Shown: in pieces, positions 14,570 through 23,521 of the stretch | How positions within the stretch are numbered: the stretch's first letter is position 1 | Layout: every line of letters begins with the position of its first letter | From: Microlunatus endophyticus | Lineage (GTDB): Bacteria > Actinomycetota > Actinomycetes > Propionibacteriales > Propionibacteriaceae | Assembly: GCF_014646195.1 (NCBI RefSeq) | Contig: NZ_BMMZ01000002.1 | Location: forward strand, 620,001-684,000 | Direction: 5' to 3' | Length of the DNA: 64,000 bases | Program-made: the position numbers and the translations under genes | Notes under the pieces: model-generated | Seen by the model: the letters and a program-made list of their open reading frames with translations, nothing else | Database searches by the model: none | Told to the model about the DNA's origin: nothing

Positions 14570-15598
14570 ATGACATCGCTCGTCAACCCAACGATTCTCG
14601 AGGTGGACACCGAGTTCGCCGGCATCGCGGATGAGTTAACGAGGCGAGGGTTCCTTGCGGGCGGTCTCGGTTCGGCCGCCCTACTCGGGCTGGCGGCCTG
14701 CGGCTCATCCGACAGCGAGTCCAGCACTGCCCCCAGCGGCGCAGGCACCCGTCAGGTGAACACCATCCACGGGAAGGTAGACGTCCCGTCCGATCCCAAA
14801 CGAGTCGTCGCAGTCAGTTTCATCGGAACGGCTAACCTGCTCGACCTCGGAGTGACGCCGGTCGGCGGCACCACGGGAGGCGTGGAGTTCCTGCCCGACT
14901 ACAAGGCCAGGCTCGCCGCGATGCCGCTGGTTGCCGACTCCTCCGGCAAGGTCGATCTCGAGGCGATCGCCGCGCTGCACCCCGACCTGATCGTCGGCTC
15001 GGATTGGGCGAGTGGCTCACCGGCTCTGCTCCCCTACACCAAGCTGCGCGAGATTGCCCCGACCGCCGTCTTCGAGCAGGCACCATCGGTCGGCAATTGG
15101 ACTGACCAGGCGCACGGCTATGCCGATGCCGTCAACAAGATCGAGGCACTCGAGCCGCTGCGTCAGAAGTTCCTCGCCGTGCAAGAGCGGATCCGCACCA
15201 CCTACGCCGACCTGCTCCAAACCCTGCGCTGGGAGATCATCAACGCCGGAGACGATGGCTGGTACCGCTACTCGACCAGCGCCTCGCACTGCAAGGTCCT
15301 CGCGGGCGCAGGATTCCGCTTCACCGACGCCGCCGCGGCACAAGAAACCGCCTTCGCCCAGCTATCCAACGAGCAACTCGGACAGCTGCGGCCAGCCTCT
15401 GCCATCGGCCTGGGCCGGTCGGTCAACACGAGCTGGGACAAGTCCCTGACCGGACAGAAACTGTTCCAGCGCCTCCCCGCTGTCAAGAACGACCACCTCA
15501 CCCGGCTCAAGTGGTTCTTCCCCAGCAGCTACGGAACCGCGAGGGCCCTTCTCACCCAGATTGAGCCGATCCTGACCACATGGAACAACGCCCGCTGA
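14570..15598 (+). CDS. Ferric-siderophore ABC transporter substrate-binding lipoprotein
   Basis: A 342-aa FecB/FhuD-type (PF01497) binding protein. The N-terminus carries a twin-arginine motif TRRGFLAGG (about 24-32) and then the lipobox GLAAC, so it is a Tat-exported lipoprotein. The mature part has DPKRVVAVSF and HPDLIVGSDW, typical of the two lobes. GGAGG lies 6 nt before the ATG, and an IdeR box lies just upstream, so it should be induced by iron starvation. No permease or ATPase gene follows; the gene is an orphan and must share a transporter encoded elsewhere. The folded export implied by Tat is unusual but known for some actinobacterial siderophore-binding proteins. Confidence 0.88.
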   Translation: MTSLVNPTILEVDTEFAGIADELTRRGFLAGGLGSAALLGLAACGSSDSESSTAPSGAGTRQVNTIHGKVDVPSDPKRVVAVSFIGTANLLDLGVTPVGGTTGGVEFLPDYKARLAAMPLVADSSGKVDLEAIAALHPDLIVGSDWASGSPALLPYTKLREIAPTAVFEQAPSVGNWTDQAHGYADAVNKIEALEPLRQKFLAVQERIRTTYADLLQTLRWEIINAGDDGWYRYSTSASHCKVLAGAGFRFTDAAAAQETAFAQLSNEQLGQLRPASAIGLGRSVNTSWDKSLTGQKLFQRLPAVKNDHLTRLKWFFPSSYGTARALLTQIEPILTTWNNAR

Positions 15599-15615
15599 AC
15601 TGAACTCCGTCTCGC

Positions 15616-15774
15616 TCACGGCGCCTCTCTGATCAGCGGGACCGTCGCACCCACAACGATCGAGTCGAGCACGCGTGGTCCGGACCACCGGTAGATAGGG
15701 AAGGTCACAACCGCGATCGCCGGCAAAGCAGCCAGGACCCGAGGTCCCCGACGCCCGATCACGGGCGACGGCAT
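15616..15774 (-). CDS. Small hypothetical membrane protein
   Basis: A possible 52-aa protein. It starts at an ATG inside the end of the preceding small ORF and has one hydrophobic stretch (VLAALPAIAVVTFPIYRW). It faintly resembles the start of DUF3311 proteins but lacks the rest of that domain. No RBS is obvious. Position and overlap with the neighbour at 15759-15932 are the main support. Confidence 0.35.
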   Translation of the reverse strand: MPSPVIGRRGPRVLAALPAIAVVTFPIYRWSGPRVLDSIVVGATVPLIREAP

Positions 15775-15932
15775 CGTCTCATCGGGGTGCTCTGTCGAGC
15801 ACGTCGGCCAGCTCTGGTGAGCACAAGGACGAGGACAGCGCCGGGCACCACAACGACCAGGGCGACAGCCGCAACAACGATCAACTCGGCCAGTCCCAGC
15901 CCAACCGCCTCTGGTGGCAGCGCGACTGCCAT
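15759..15932 (-). CDS. Small single-span membrane protein
   Basis: A possible 57-aa protein with one clear membrane helix (LIVVAAVALVVVVPGAVLVL) followed by a basic tail (RAGRRAR). GGAG lies 5 nt before the ATG. The family is not recognised. Together with the small ORF it overlaps, it is the only plausible content of the 15599-16102 stretch; the remaining bases there show no other gene. Confidence 0.4.
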   Translation of the reverse strand: MAVALPPEAVGLGLAELIVVAAVALVVVVPGAVLVLVLTRAGRRARQSTPMRRCRRP

Positions 15933-16102
15933 CGGAACTCCGTTCGATCGGCAACATCGGATCCGACAATCGGATCCGACGATGATGCCGCCGCCACGGG
16001 TCATGGTGGTGATCTCGACGGCCGGGATCCAAGCGGTCCGCCCATTCAGGGGCTCGATAGCATCCAGAATTGATCAATGTGACGGCTGCGCCTGAGGACA
16101 AG

Positions 16103-16918
16103 ATGACCAAGACTGAATCCGGACCGGTAGTGCCGCTCGGCCAGCTTTCGCATCCGCAGGCACCACCGACTGGCGGCACGTTCACCGCAGCCGACACTTG
16201 GCCGCGGATTCTTCCGCGCCGCCTCAGCCGTCTCGCCGCGATCTACTGCGTCGACACCGCTGACCCGGTGATCGGCCTCAGCTACGACGACGGCCCACAT
16301 CCGGAACACACGCCGCGGATCCTCGATCTGCTGGCCGAACGCGGACTTCATGCGTCGTTCTACGTGCTGTCCCGCCATGTCAGACAGTTCCCCGACGTCG
16401 CCCGGCGCATCGTGGCCGACGGTCACGAGATCCAGCTGCACGGAGACACCCACGACTCGCTCCTGACCATGAGTGTGCCGGAGGCCGTACGACGGATGCG
16501 GCGTGCCCGCACCGAGGTCGAGGACGTCATCGGACGGGAGATCACCTGGTTCCGGCCGCCGTACGGCGCCCACACCGCGCCCCAGGTTGCCGCCATCCGA
16601 GCGGTCCTCGGTCTCCCGACGGTCGTCTGGTCGTCCGACGCCAAGGACTGGATCGACGATGAGATCGGCGCGATCGTGGACCGTGCCCTGGCCGGGGTGT
16701 TCAGCGGCGGCGTCCTGCTCCTGCACGACAACCGCGGCGATCCACACACGCTGCGTGCCGGTGAACGTCTGCCGAATTTCGACAAGGCGGCAGTGCTGGC
16801 CGGCGTACTCGATCGGTTCGCCGCGCAGGGCCTTGCCGTGCGTACGGTCGGCGAGCTCATCAGCAGCTATCCACCAGTCCGCCGGGTCGCACCGATACGA
16901 GCGCCGCGGAGGCTGTGA
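16103..16918 (+). CDS. Polysaccharide deacetylase (NodB domain)
   Basis: A 271-aa carbohydrate esterase 4 protein. All NodB motifs are present: LSYDDGPHPEHT (catalytic Asp and metal Asp), HGDTH (metal His pair), RPPYGAH, a Trp/Asp motif in SSDAKDWIDD and LLLHDN near the end. Such enzymes remove N-acetyl groups from peptidoglycan, chitooligosaccharides or exopolysaccharide using Zn(II) or another divalent metal. No signal peptide or membrane helix is visible, which is unusual for a wall-acting enzyme. ATG 16103 is preferred because GAGG lies 5 nt upstream; an in-frame TTG at 16070 would add 11 residues. Confidence 0.87.
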   Translation: MTKTESGPVVPLGQLSHPQAPPTGGTFTAADTWPRILPRRLSRLAAIYCVDTADPVIGLSYDDGPHPEHTPRILDLLAERGLHASFYVLSRHVRQFPDVARRIVADGHEIQLHGDTHDSLLTMSVPEAVRRMRRARTEVEDVIGREITWFRPPYGAHTAPQVAAIRAVLGLPTVVWSSDAKDWIDDEIGAIVDRALAGVFSGGVLLLHDNRGDPHTLRAGERLPNFDKAAVLAGVLDRFAAQGLAVRTVGELISSYPPVRRVAPIRAPRRL

Positions 16919-16940
16919 CTTCCCGATCGCTCGGTGCCGA

Positions 16941-17921
16941 TCATTCCAGACCAGGAAGGTCCCGCTGCACGACCATGGTGAAGATCATGGAGGCGTTGCC
17001 CGGCGTGTCCGCCTGCCAGCGAACGACGTTCTGTCGGCCGCCGACCGAGGTCACGCCGGAATTCTTCAGGAGGCTGGAGTACGGCCTGTTCGAGGCGTCC
17101 GACGTCCCGCTCTTCAGGTCGGTACGTGCCGCGGCCGCATACCTGCTCGCGGTCCCCGGGGATGACCAGGCCGTGCACACGACAGCTCTCGGCGTCGCAC
17201 TCGCGCTGGCAGGCCGGGCGATTCCGGCCGCAAGCTCGGTCATCCCGGACGACGTCACCGTGGAGCCGGAGACGAAGTAGGCGGTCACCACGTCGCCGAG
17301 ACATCCGGCCAACGCGCTGGTGAGAGCATCGTCGGCCAGCGTCGCCCCGTCCGGATCACCGGCCCGATCCAGGTCGGCGCCGGTGCCACCGATGATCACG
17401 TCGGAACCGTCGGGGCGGACCTTGGCGAGTTGGATTCCGTAGGTTGCCGTCACCGACGGCGCAGTCAGCGCACCGGCAGCAGATTTCCAACCCAGCTTGG
17501 TCAACCGGCTGGTCACCTGCCTACCGTCCTGACCGCCGGCAACGACGGTGAGAGCCCTCGGCGGCTGGCCGGCCGAGATCGCGTACGACTCCCCCGCCAC
17601 ATCGATGCCGGTGTCATCGCGGAGCGGCTTTCCCATCGAACTGAGCGAGGAAGCGCCGAATCCCAGGAGCGGTCCGAATCCCTCGGCGGGGCTGTCTCCG
17701 GTGAGTTTGGTCAGCCCGGCAGTGTCGTCGTAGTAGACGCCGTTCCGGTTCGCGGCAGTGTCGGAGATCCGGGCCAATGCGGATTTGAGTCCGGTATCCG
17801 ACCCCGGCGCCGGCTTGTGATCACCTGTCGGGCTGGCGTGCGAACACGCACCCAGGACCAAGATCAACACGGTCGCGAGCGCAGTAACCCCCAAGCGCGA
17901 CCTGCTCTCCGAACTCGGCAT
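16941..17921 (-). CDS. Putative lipoprotein of unknown function
   Basis: A 326-aa protein with a lipoprotein signal peptide (VTALATVLILVLGAC, Cys about 26), then a flexible linker and a mature domain rich in Ala, Gly, Ser and Thr. No catalytic motif is recognised. The body has periodic short motifs (YDDTAGLTKLTGDSP, YGIQLAKVRPDGSDVIIGG, ending SMIFTMVVQRDLPGLE) suggesting a beta-rich extracytoplasmic fold. It converges with the deacetylase (22 bp apart) and diverges from the ABC exporter, so it is probably monocistronic. Confidence 0.7.
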   Translation of the reverse strand: MPSSESRSRLGVTALATVLILVLGACSHASPTGDHKPAPGSDTGLKSALARISDTAANRNGVYYDDTAGLTKLTGDSPAEGFGPLLGFGASSLSSMGKPLRDDTGIDVAGESYAISAGQPPRALTVVAGGQDGRQVTSRLTKLGWKSAAGALTAPSVTATYGIQLAKVRPDGSDVIIGGTGADLDRAGDPDGATLADDALTSALAGCLGDVVTAYFVSGSTVTSSGMTELAAGIARPASASATPRAVVCTAWSSPGTASRYAAAARTDLKSGTSDASNRPYSSLLKNSGVTSVGGRQNVVRWQADTPGNASMIFTMVVQRDLPGLE

Positions 17922-18151
17922 CGCCCGATGCTAGCGATCTGGCGGTTCATGCCCCCGACCATGACGGCACCGAATTTCGTTCTGGTCACCGAACCCGGAT
18001 GCTGATGTGGTGCCGGCTTCTGTGACGACGCTGAGTGAGGTCGGGGCCTGCTGGGGGTCAATACCGATGGTCGAGCACCTGACATCTGTCACACGATTTG
18101 GATGACCCGGGTGACTGGCGGTCAGCCGCCCGCAACGGAAAGGTTTCGGGC

Positions 18152-19132
18152 ATGTCATTTGTGCAGCCGGTCGGTGCGGATGCGCACCGGGCCCAGGCCG
18201 GGATCCCGCCGGCAGTGCGGCTCGACGCCGTACACAAGTCGTTCGGTTCGGTCCATGCCGTACAGGGAATCGACCTGACCGTCCGCTCCGGCGAGGTGCT
18301 CGCTTTCCTGGGGCCCAACGGCGCGGGCAAAACGACCACGATCGACATGATTCTCGGGCTGAGCCAACCGGACCAGGGTGAGGTCCAGGTGTACGGGATG
18401 AATCCGCACCAGGCGATCTCCCGCGGGTTGGTATCGGCCGTGATGCAGACCGGTGGCCTGCTGAAAGACTTCACCGTCGCCGAGATCCTGCGTTACACCG
18501 CCAGCGTCTTCGCCGTCTCCGAGTCGATCGACTCGGTCATGCAGCGCGCCGGCATCACCGGCATCGCCAACAATCTGGTCGGCAAGTGCTCCGGCGGTGA
18601 GCAGCAGCGGGTGCGTTTCGCCATGGCGCTGCTCTCCGATCCTGAACTGCTGCTGCTCGACGAGCCGACCGCCGGGATGGACGTCGAAGGGCGCCGGGCG
18701 TTCTGGCAGGCGATCCGCGACGATGTCGGCAAGGGCCGCACGGTGATCTTCGCGACCCACTACCTCGAGGAGGCCGAGCGATATGCCGACCGGGTCGTGC
18801 TGGTCAGCAGGGGCCGGATCGTTGCGGACGGTACGTCCGCCCAGATCAAGGCGATGGCGTCAGGTCGTACGGTCTCGGCCACGGTCCCCGACCTGACGGA
18901 CGAGCTGCTCCGCAGCATTCCGGCCGCCGACAGCGTGGAGGTGCAGGGTGAACGGCTGATCGTCACCTCCTCCGACACCGACAAGGTCGCACGCCATCTG
19001 CTCACCCAGACGGGTGCCCATGATCTTGAAATCGCTGCCCGCGGGCTGGAGGACGCGTTCATCGCACTGACCTCCGACGACGCCGTACCGACCGGTCAGC
19101 ACAACGACCACCAGCAAGGAGAAGCACGATGA
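18152..19132 (+). CDS. ABC-2 type exporter, ATP-binding protein
   Basis: A 326-aa DrrA/CcmA-type ATPase. It has Walker A GPNGAGKTT, Q-loop SAVMQTGG, signature CSGGEQQR (Ser kept, the usual leading L replaced by C), Walker B LLLLDEPTAGMD and the H-loop ATHYLEEAE. A C-terminal extension of about 90 residues, typical of DrrA-type proteins, follows. GGAAAGG upstream supports ATG 18152. The gene overlaps the permease gene by ATGA, making a two-component efflux transporter. DrrAB-type systems export hydrophobic drugs or lipids; the substrate here is unknown. Confidence 0.87.
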   Translation: MSFVQPVGADAHRAQAGIPPAVRLDAVHKSFGSVHAVQGIDLTVRSGEVLAFLGPNGAGKTTTIDMILGLSQPDQGEVQVYGMNPHQAISRGLVSAVMQTGGLLKDFTVAEILRYTASVFAVSESIDSVMQRAGITGIANNLVGKCSGGEQQRVRFAMALLSDPELLLLDEPTAGMDVEGRRAFWQAIRDDVGKGRTVIFATHYLEEAERYADRVVLVSRGRIVADGTSAQIKAMASGRTVSATVPDLTDELLRSIPAADSVEVQGERLIVTSSDTDKVARHLLTQTGAHDLEIAARGLEDAFIALTSDDAVPTGQHNDHQQGEAR

Positions 19133-19917
19133 GCGCACCGGCCGTACCGAACCTTGATCGTCGCGGACCGGCCGCCGGAGGATTCAACCCAACGCTGCTC
19201 AAGCTCGAGGTCCGCCGGCTGCTGCGCAACAAGCGCACCGCGCTGTTCTCGATCTTGCTCCCGGTCGCGTTCTACATCATCTTCGGGCTGCTGCAGAACT
19301 ACGGTGACGAGCGGTACGGCACCGGCAATGTCTCTGCCTACATAGCGATCAGCATGGCCCTGTACGGCTCCGCTCTGGCCACCACTGCCGGCGGCGGGAT
19401 GGTCTCGATCGAGCGCGCCCAGGGCTGGTCGCGGCAACTGCGGCTCACTCCGCTCTCCCCTGTCGCCTACGTGCTGCTCAAGGCGATCACTGCGATGACG
19501 CTCGGCCTCGCCTCAGTGCTTGCCGTCTACATCGTCGCGCTGGTCACCGGCAAAGCCAGCATGCCGGTCTCGGCCTGGATCATCTCCGGGCTGACGGTCT
19601 GGATCGGCTCGCTGATCTTCGCCGCGTTCGGCCTGTTCATGGGCTACCTGCTGCCGACCGAGAACGTCATGCAGCTGCTCTCCTTCGTGCTGGTGATGTT
19701 CGCCTTCGCCGGCGGCCTGTTCATCCCGATCACCCGTGGCAGCGGCTTTGATCACTTCGCCCAGTTCACCCCGATGTACGGGATCAACTATCTCGGCCGG
19801 GCCGCCCTGCAGGGCACGCCGTTCAGCTGGGTCTGGATCGTCAACGCCGTCGTCTGGCTGGCGATCTTCGTTGCCGGCGCGGTCTGGAGATTCCGCAAGG
19901 ACACCGCCCGCGTCTGA
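19129..19917 (+). CDS. ABC-2 type exporter, permease
   Basis: A 262-aa permease with six hydrophobic segments. After a short cytoplasmic N-terminus (LKLEVRRLLRNKRTALFSIL, the coupling region), the helices follow; GGLFIPI and FTPMYGINYLGRAAL are typical of ABC-2 membrane proteins. Its ATG overlaps the ATPase stop. The RCC1-like gene begins 15 bp after its stop in the same direction, suggesting a three-gene transcription unit. Confidence 0.85.
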   Translation: MSAPAVPNLDRRGPAAGGFNPTLLKLEVRRLLRNKRTALFSILLPVAFYIIFGLLQNYGDERYGTGNVSAYIAISMALYGSALATTAGGGMVSIERAQGWSRQLRLTPLSPVAYVLLKAITAMTLGLASVLAVYIVALVTGKASMPVSAWIISGLTVWIGSLIFAAFGLFMGYLLPTENVMQLLSFVLVMFAFAGGLFIPITRGSGFDHFAQFTPMYGINYLGRAALQGTPFSWVWIVNAVVWLAIFVAGAVWRFRKDTARV

Positions 19918-19932
19918 TCGGGAGGATCTCCA

Positions 19933-20763
19933 TTGTTGGCAGCCGGCAGGCGACACTCGGTCGGGTGTCGGACGGACGGCACCGTGGTCGCCGTCGGCAA
20001 CGGTGCCGCCGGCGAATGCCGTGTCGAGGAATGGGAAGGCGTCGTCGCCGTTGCGGCAGGCAACGTCCACACCGCCTCCAACACCGGACGATCACATACG
20101 GTGGGACTCCGGGCCGACGGCACCGTCCTGGCGGCAGGCTGGAACGGCGACGGGCAGTGCGACATCGGCGCCTGGCAGGACATCGCCGCCATCGCCGCCG
20201 GGTGGCGGCGCACCCTCGGGTTGCGCACCGATGGCACGGTCCTCGCCGCCGGCCGCGGCTCGGAAGGACAGTGCGCCGTTCAGCCCTGGCGCGAGATCGT
20301 TGCAATCGCCTGCGGCGACTGGCATTCCGTCGGTGTCCGGGCCGACGGCTCGGCCGTCGCGGTCGGCAACAACCTGCGCCGACAGTGCGCCGTCGAGGAG
20401 TGGCGCAACATCAGCGCGGTGGCAGCCGGATATCTGCACACCCTCGGGCTCGGCGTCGATGGTCGCGTATGCAGCGCAGGTGATCATCGAATCGGTGCTT
20501 GCGATGTCGAGGACTGGACAAGGGTGGTGGCAGTGACCGCTGGGAGCTATCACAGCGTCGCCGTCACGGCATCCGGGCACGTTCTCGCCGCCGGCGACAA
20601 CAATTACGGACAGTGCGACGTCGCGGGGTGGCGCAACATCGTTGCGGTGGCGGCCGGCTCCACACACACCCTCGGTCTGCGTGCCGACGGCACTGTGGTC
20701 GCTGCCGGAAACAACAGCGATTCGCAGTGCGCAGTCGATTCCTGGTCAGGGATCCGGACCTGA
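19933..20763 (+). CDS. RCC1-like beta-propeller protein
   Basis: A 276-aa protein made almost entirely of about seven copies of a ~38-residue repeat. The pattern is W-x-x-I-V-A-V-A-A-G-x-x-H-T-x-G-L-R-x-D-G-T-V-x-A-A-G-x-N-x-x-G-Q-C, as in RCC1/BLIP-II-type propellers. The Cys in GQC is kept in nearly every blade, which is odd for a cytoplasmic propeller. The TTG start is supported by GGAGG 7 nt upstream; an ATG is absent there. No signal peptide is seen. It follows the ABC-2 permease by 15 bp. Bacterial RCC1-like proteins include the beta-lactamase inhibitor BLIP-II, but no function can be assigned here. Confidence 0.75.
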   Translation: MLAAGRRHSVGCRTDGTVVAVGNGAAGECRVEEWEGVVAVAAGNVHTASNTGRSHTVGLRADGTVLAAGWNGDGQCDIGAWQDIAAIAAGWRRTLGLRTDGTVLAAGRGSEGQCAVQPWREIVAIACGDWHSVGVRADGSAVAVGNNLRRQCAVEEWRNISAVAAGYLHTLGLGVDGRVCSAGDHRIGACDVEDWTRVVAVTAGSYHSVAVTASGHVLAAGDNNYGQCDVAGWRNIVAVAAGSTHTLGLRADGTVVAAGNNSDSQCAVDSWSGIRT

Positions 20764-20794
20764 CGGTCTCACCTGGGCTACCTGCTCACCTCGA

Positions 20795-22833
20795 CTACCT
20801 GGCGGTCAGGAACTCCCGCGCCGACAGCGGCCGGTTGACGATCCGGGTGTCGCCGACGCTGCCGAGGAAGACGATGTCGATGGAACCGGCGTACTCGTGG
20901 CCGCCCAGCAGCCACGGTAGTCCGAGTGTTGTCAGGCCGACCGACAGTCGACTGGGGTTGTCGACGACCGGAGCCCCGTCGACGTACAGCCGGGTGTGCC
21001 GTCCGTCGTTGACCACCGCCAGATGCCACCACCTGATCTCCACCAGGCCGTGGCCCCAGTTGGTCGTCGGATAGGTGTTGTTGAGCGAATAGTGGTTCCA
21101 CTGCGGTTCGCGGCCGTTGTTGGAGATCGCGAACTGGACCACCGGCTCGTCCGGATCGGTGTTCTCGCCGTGCTTACCGGCGGCCGACGCAGAACCCCGC
21201 CGGGTGAGGATCGACGCCCAGCCGTTATTGCCGGCGTCCCAGCCAACGGGATCATCACGAAGGTCTCGAACGTGTACCCGGCCTTGAAGGTCGCTGCGTT
21301 GAGCGGGGCCTTGTCGGCGGTCGTCAGATAGCTGCCGTGCACCGGGTTCCTGCCCCCGACGAATTTCAGGCTGGCATGTCCGGGCTGGTCCGGGTGATGG
21401 TCGTCGGACCAGGTCAACGCATCGCTCGCGGTGCCCGGAACGGTCACCACCGTCAGGTCGTTGCGCTTGCCCGACAGGTCCTTGATCGTCTGTCCTGCCG
21501 AGAGTGACGTACCGGATGCCCCCTGCCCGTCGAAGCGCCAGTACGCCAGCGTGCCCGGCACCAGCTCCTTGCCGGCCGGCCGTGCAGGCCGAGCCGGCAC
21601 GGGGATGAAGCTGGAGAAGCGCTGCTCGAAGTCGATCGCGACCGAGAAGTCGTCCACCGGCCCGGTGACCCGGGACAGCTCCCCGGCCAGCTCGTTGCGC
21701 GATCCCGGTTCCTGGGCGAGGATCCACGGGTTGATGGTCTCGACGTCGATCATGGTGCGATCAAGATCGAAGTGGTAGAGCCTCAGCATCGCACCGCCAC
21801 CGAAGTAGCGGTTCTGGTAGTTCGTGATGTGCAGGTGCACGTCGTTGCCGGCGGCGTTCTTCTTCGTCGTCCGGCCCGGCGGCCAGTAGTGGCCGCTGAG
21901 AGTCAGGAACACCTGATCATTGTCGTTGATCAACTTGTCCCACATCGCCTGGCCGTTGTCCTGGAAGATCGCGTTGTCCTCCGGATCGCCGGACTCGTAC
22001 GGGTAGACGTTGTCGTCGTACGGCGATGCGACGATGTCGTGGGAGGTGACGATCACCGGCAGCTTCGGGTAGGACTTGATGATCTTGTTCGCCCAGGCGT
22101 AACCGGCATCAGTGGTCCGCCAGTCCAGCGCCAGCAGCAGCCATGAGCGGCCGGCCGCCTGGAAGACGTGCGCGGTGTTGTAACCGCTGGAGTCGGCGCC
22201 GACGAATGTCCTGCTGTGCTGGAAACGCTGCGGGCCCATGGTCTGCAAATAGGGGGTGTCGCCGCGGGTGTCGTCACCGGTCACGTCGTGGTTGCCGGCG
22301 AGCACGCTGTACGCGACCCCGTGCGAGTCCAGGATCGCGAACGCCTTGTCGATCTCGGCGAACGACGACGCATCGGCGTCCTCGGTCAGGTCGCCCAGGT
22401 GTGCCATGAAGACGATGTTGTTGTCGGGGTCTCCGCTGTTGTCGATGATGTAGCGGAAGGACTCCTCCTGCGGCTGCCGATTGACACTGTCCTGGCTGCC
22501 CCAGTACAGGAACTGGGTGTCCGGCATCACCGCCAGGGTGAACTGCTGAGCGACCGGGTCCGGCGTCCACTTTCCGATCTTGCCGCCACCGGCGGACGAG
22601 GCGCTCCTGCCGGACACGTCGGCGAACGCGGGCACTCCGCCGACCGCCGTCTCACCGACGACCGCAGCCGTCCCGGCGGCGGCCAAGGCCGCGCCGCGCA
22701 GGAATCCGCGGCGATCATGACCCTTCCCGCGATCGTGTCCCTTCCGGAGATCGTGGCCCTTCCGGAGATCGTGGCCGGTCGGTGCTGCCGACGTCTCGTT
22801 GGCGCTCGTGTCGGCGTCGTCGTACGTGCTCAT
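20795..22833 (-). pseudogene. Tat-exported metallophosphoesterase with LamG domain, frameshifted
   Basis: About 680 aa encoded in two frames. The N-terminus has a GHDLRK-type repeat, then a Tat signal (HDRRGFLRG and a hydrophobic Ala/Val run). The calcineurin-like domain shows VMPDTQ, HLGDLTED, AGNHD, VTSHD and SGHYW, the last being a variant of the usual GHxH. A C-terminal LamG/concanavalin-like domain starts near LVPGTLAYWRFDG. At about 21233-21240 the frame moves from FVMIPL to WDAGNNGWASILTRRG; one missing G in TTGGCTGGG restores it, after which the LamG domain runs to its end (SAREFLTAR). Extracellular phosphoesterases of this layout bind carbohydrate or cell-surface polymers. The break may be an assembly error. 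Confidence 0.78.
22711..22776. repeat. 18-bp tandem repeat in the phosphoesterase gene
   Basis: About 3.5 copies of an 18-bp unit close to GAGATCGTGGCCCTTCCG. On the minus strand they encode the GHDLRK/GHDRGK repeats just before the Tat motif. Unit length is a multiple of three, so copy-number change would keep the frame. Confidence 0.75.
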
Positions 22834-22939
22834 GGTGCCTCTCGGGTCGACGGATTGACGCGGCACTGACGCTAGCCACCGGTTGTGTACAGCTCGGCGG
22901 ACTTCGGATGACAATCGAAGATCGATAGCCTGACCCGAT

Positions 22940-23521
22940 GTGAACACCAGTTTGTGGTCGACCCACCTCGACGACCTGTTGCGCCGGACGGCTTCCTCGG
23001 ATCCGACGCCCGGAGGCGGATCCGTCGCCGCGATTGCCGGGGCGCTCGGGGTCGGACTGATCCAGATGGCGATCAACGTCACGGCAGACCCGTCCCTTGA
23101 TGACTTCGGCAGCAGACTCCAAGCTCTTCGGGAGCGGATCGTTCCGGCCGCCGACGGCGATGTCGAGGATTTCTCGGCGCTGATGGCCGCCTATCGCCTG
23201 CCCCGGACCGACGACGTCCAGCGCGCCGAACGAAAGCGAACGATCGAGGAGGCGACCGTTGCGGCGACCAGACGTCCGCTGGAGTTGGTGGAGACCTTCG
23301 CCGAGGCCGTGGGACTGTCCCACGAGGTGGAACCACTGGTGAAGAAGACGGTCGTCAGCGACGTCCAGGCGGGACGCGACCTCGTCCTGGGCTCGGCCCG
23401 GGCCGCTCTGCGGACCGCGGACATCAACATCGCCGGCCTGCTGCGCCTCGACTCCGACTCGGCCGCCGGGTTGCAGGACCGCCGGACCTCGGTGACCTCG
23501 CGATTGGAGATTCCGGCGTGA
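22940..23521 (+). CDS. Cyclodeaminase/cyclohydrolase family protein (FchA-like)
   Basis: A 193-aa all-helical protein of the formiminotransferase-cyclodeaminase C-terminal family (PF04961). The hallmark DPTPGGGSVAAIAGALGVGL (about 21-40) forms the folate-binding loop. FchA-type members are methenyltetrahydrofolate cyclohydrolases. The start is a GTG; no strong RBS is seen. Its stop overlaps the start of the next gene (GTGA), an MTD1-like dehydrogenase that lacks the catalytic Lys for cyclohydrolase activity, so this protein probably supplies that missing step. Formiminoglutamate-linked cyclodeamination is the alternative role, but no histidine-degradation genes are near. Confidence 0.8.
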   Translation: MNTSLWSTHLDDLLRRTASSDPTPGGGSVAAIAGALGVGLIQMAINVTADPSLDDFGSRLQALRERIVPAADGDVEDFSALMAAYRLPRTDDVQRAERKRTIEEATVAATRRPLELVETFAEAVGLSHEVEPLVKKTVVSDVQAGRDLVLGSARAALRTADINIAGLLRLDSDSAAGLQDRRTSVTSRLEIPA

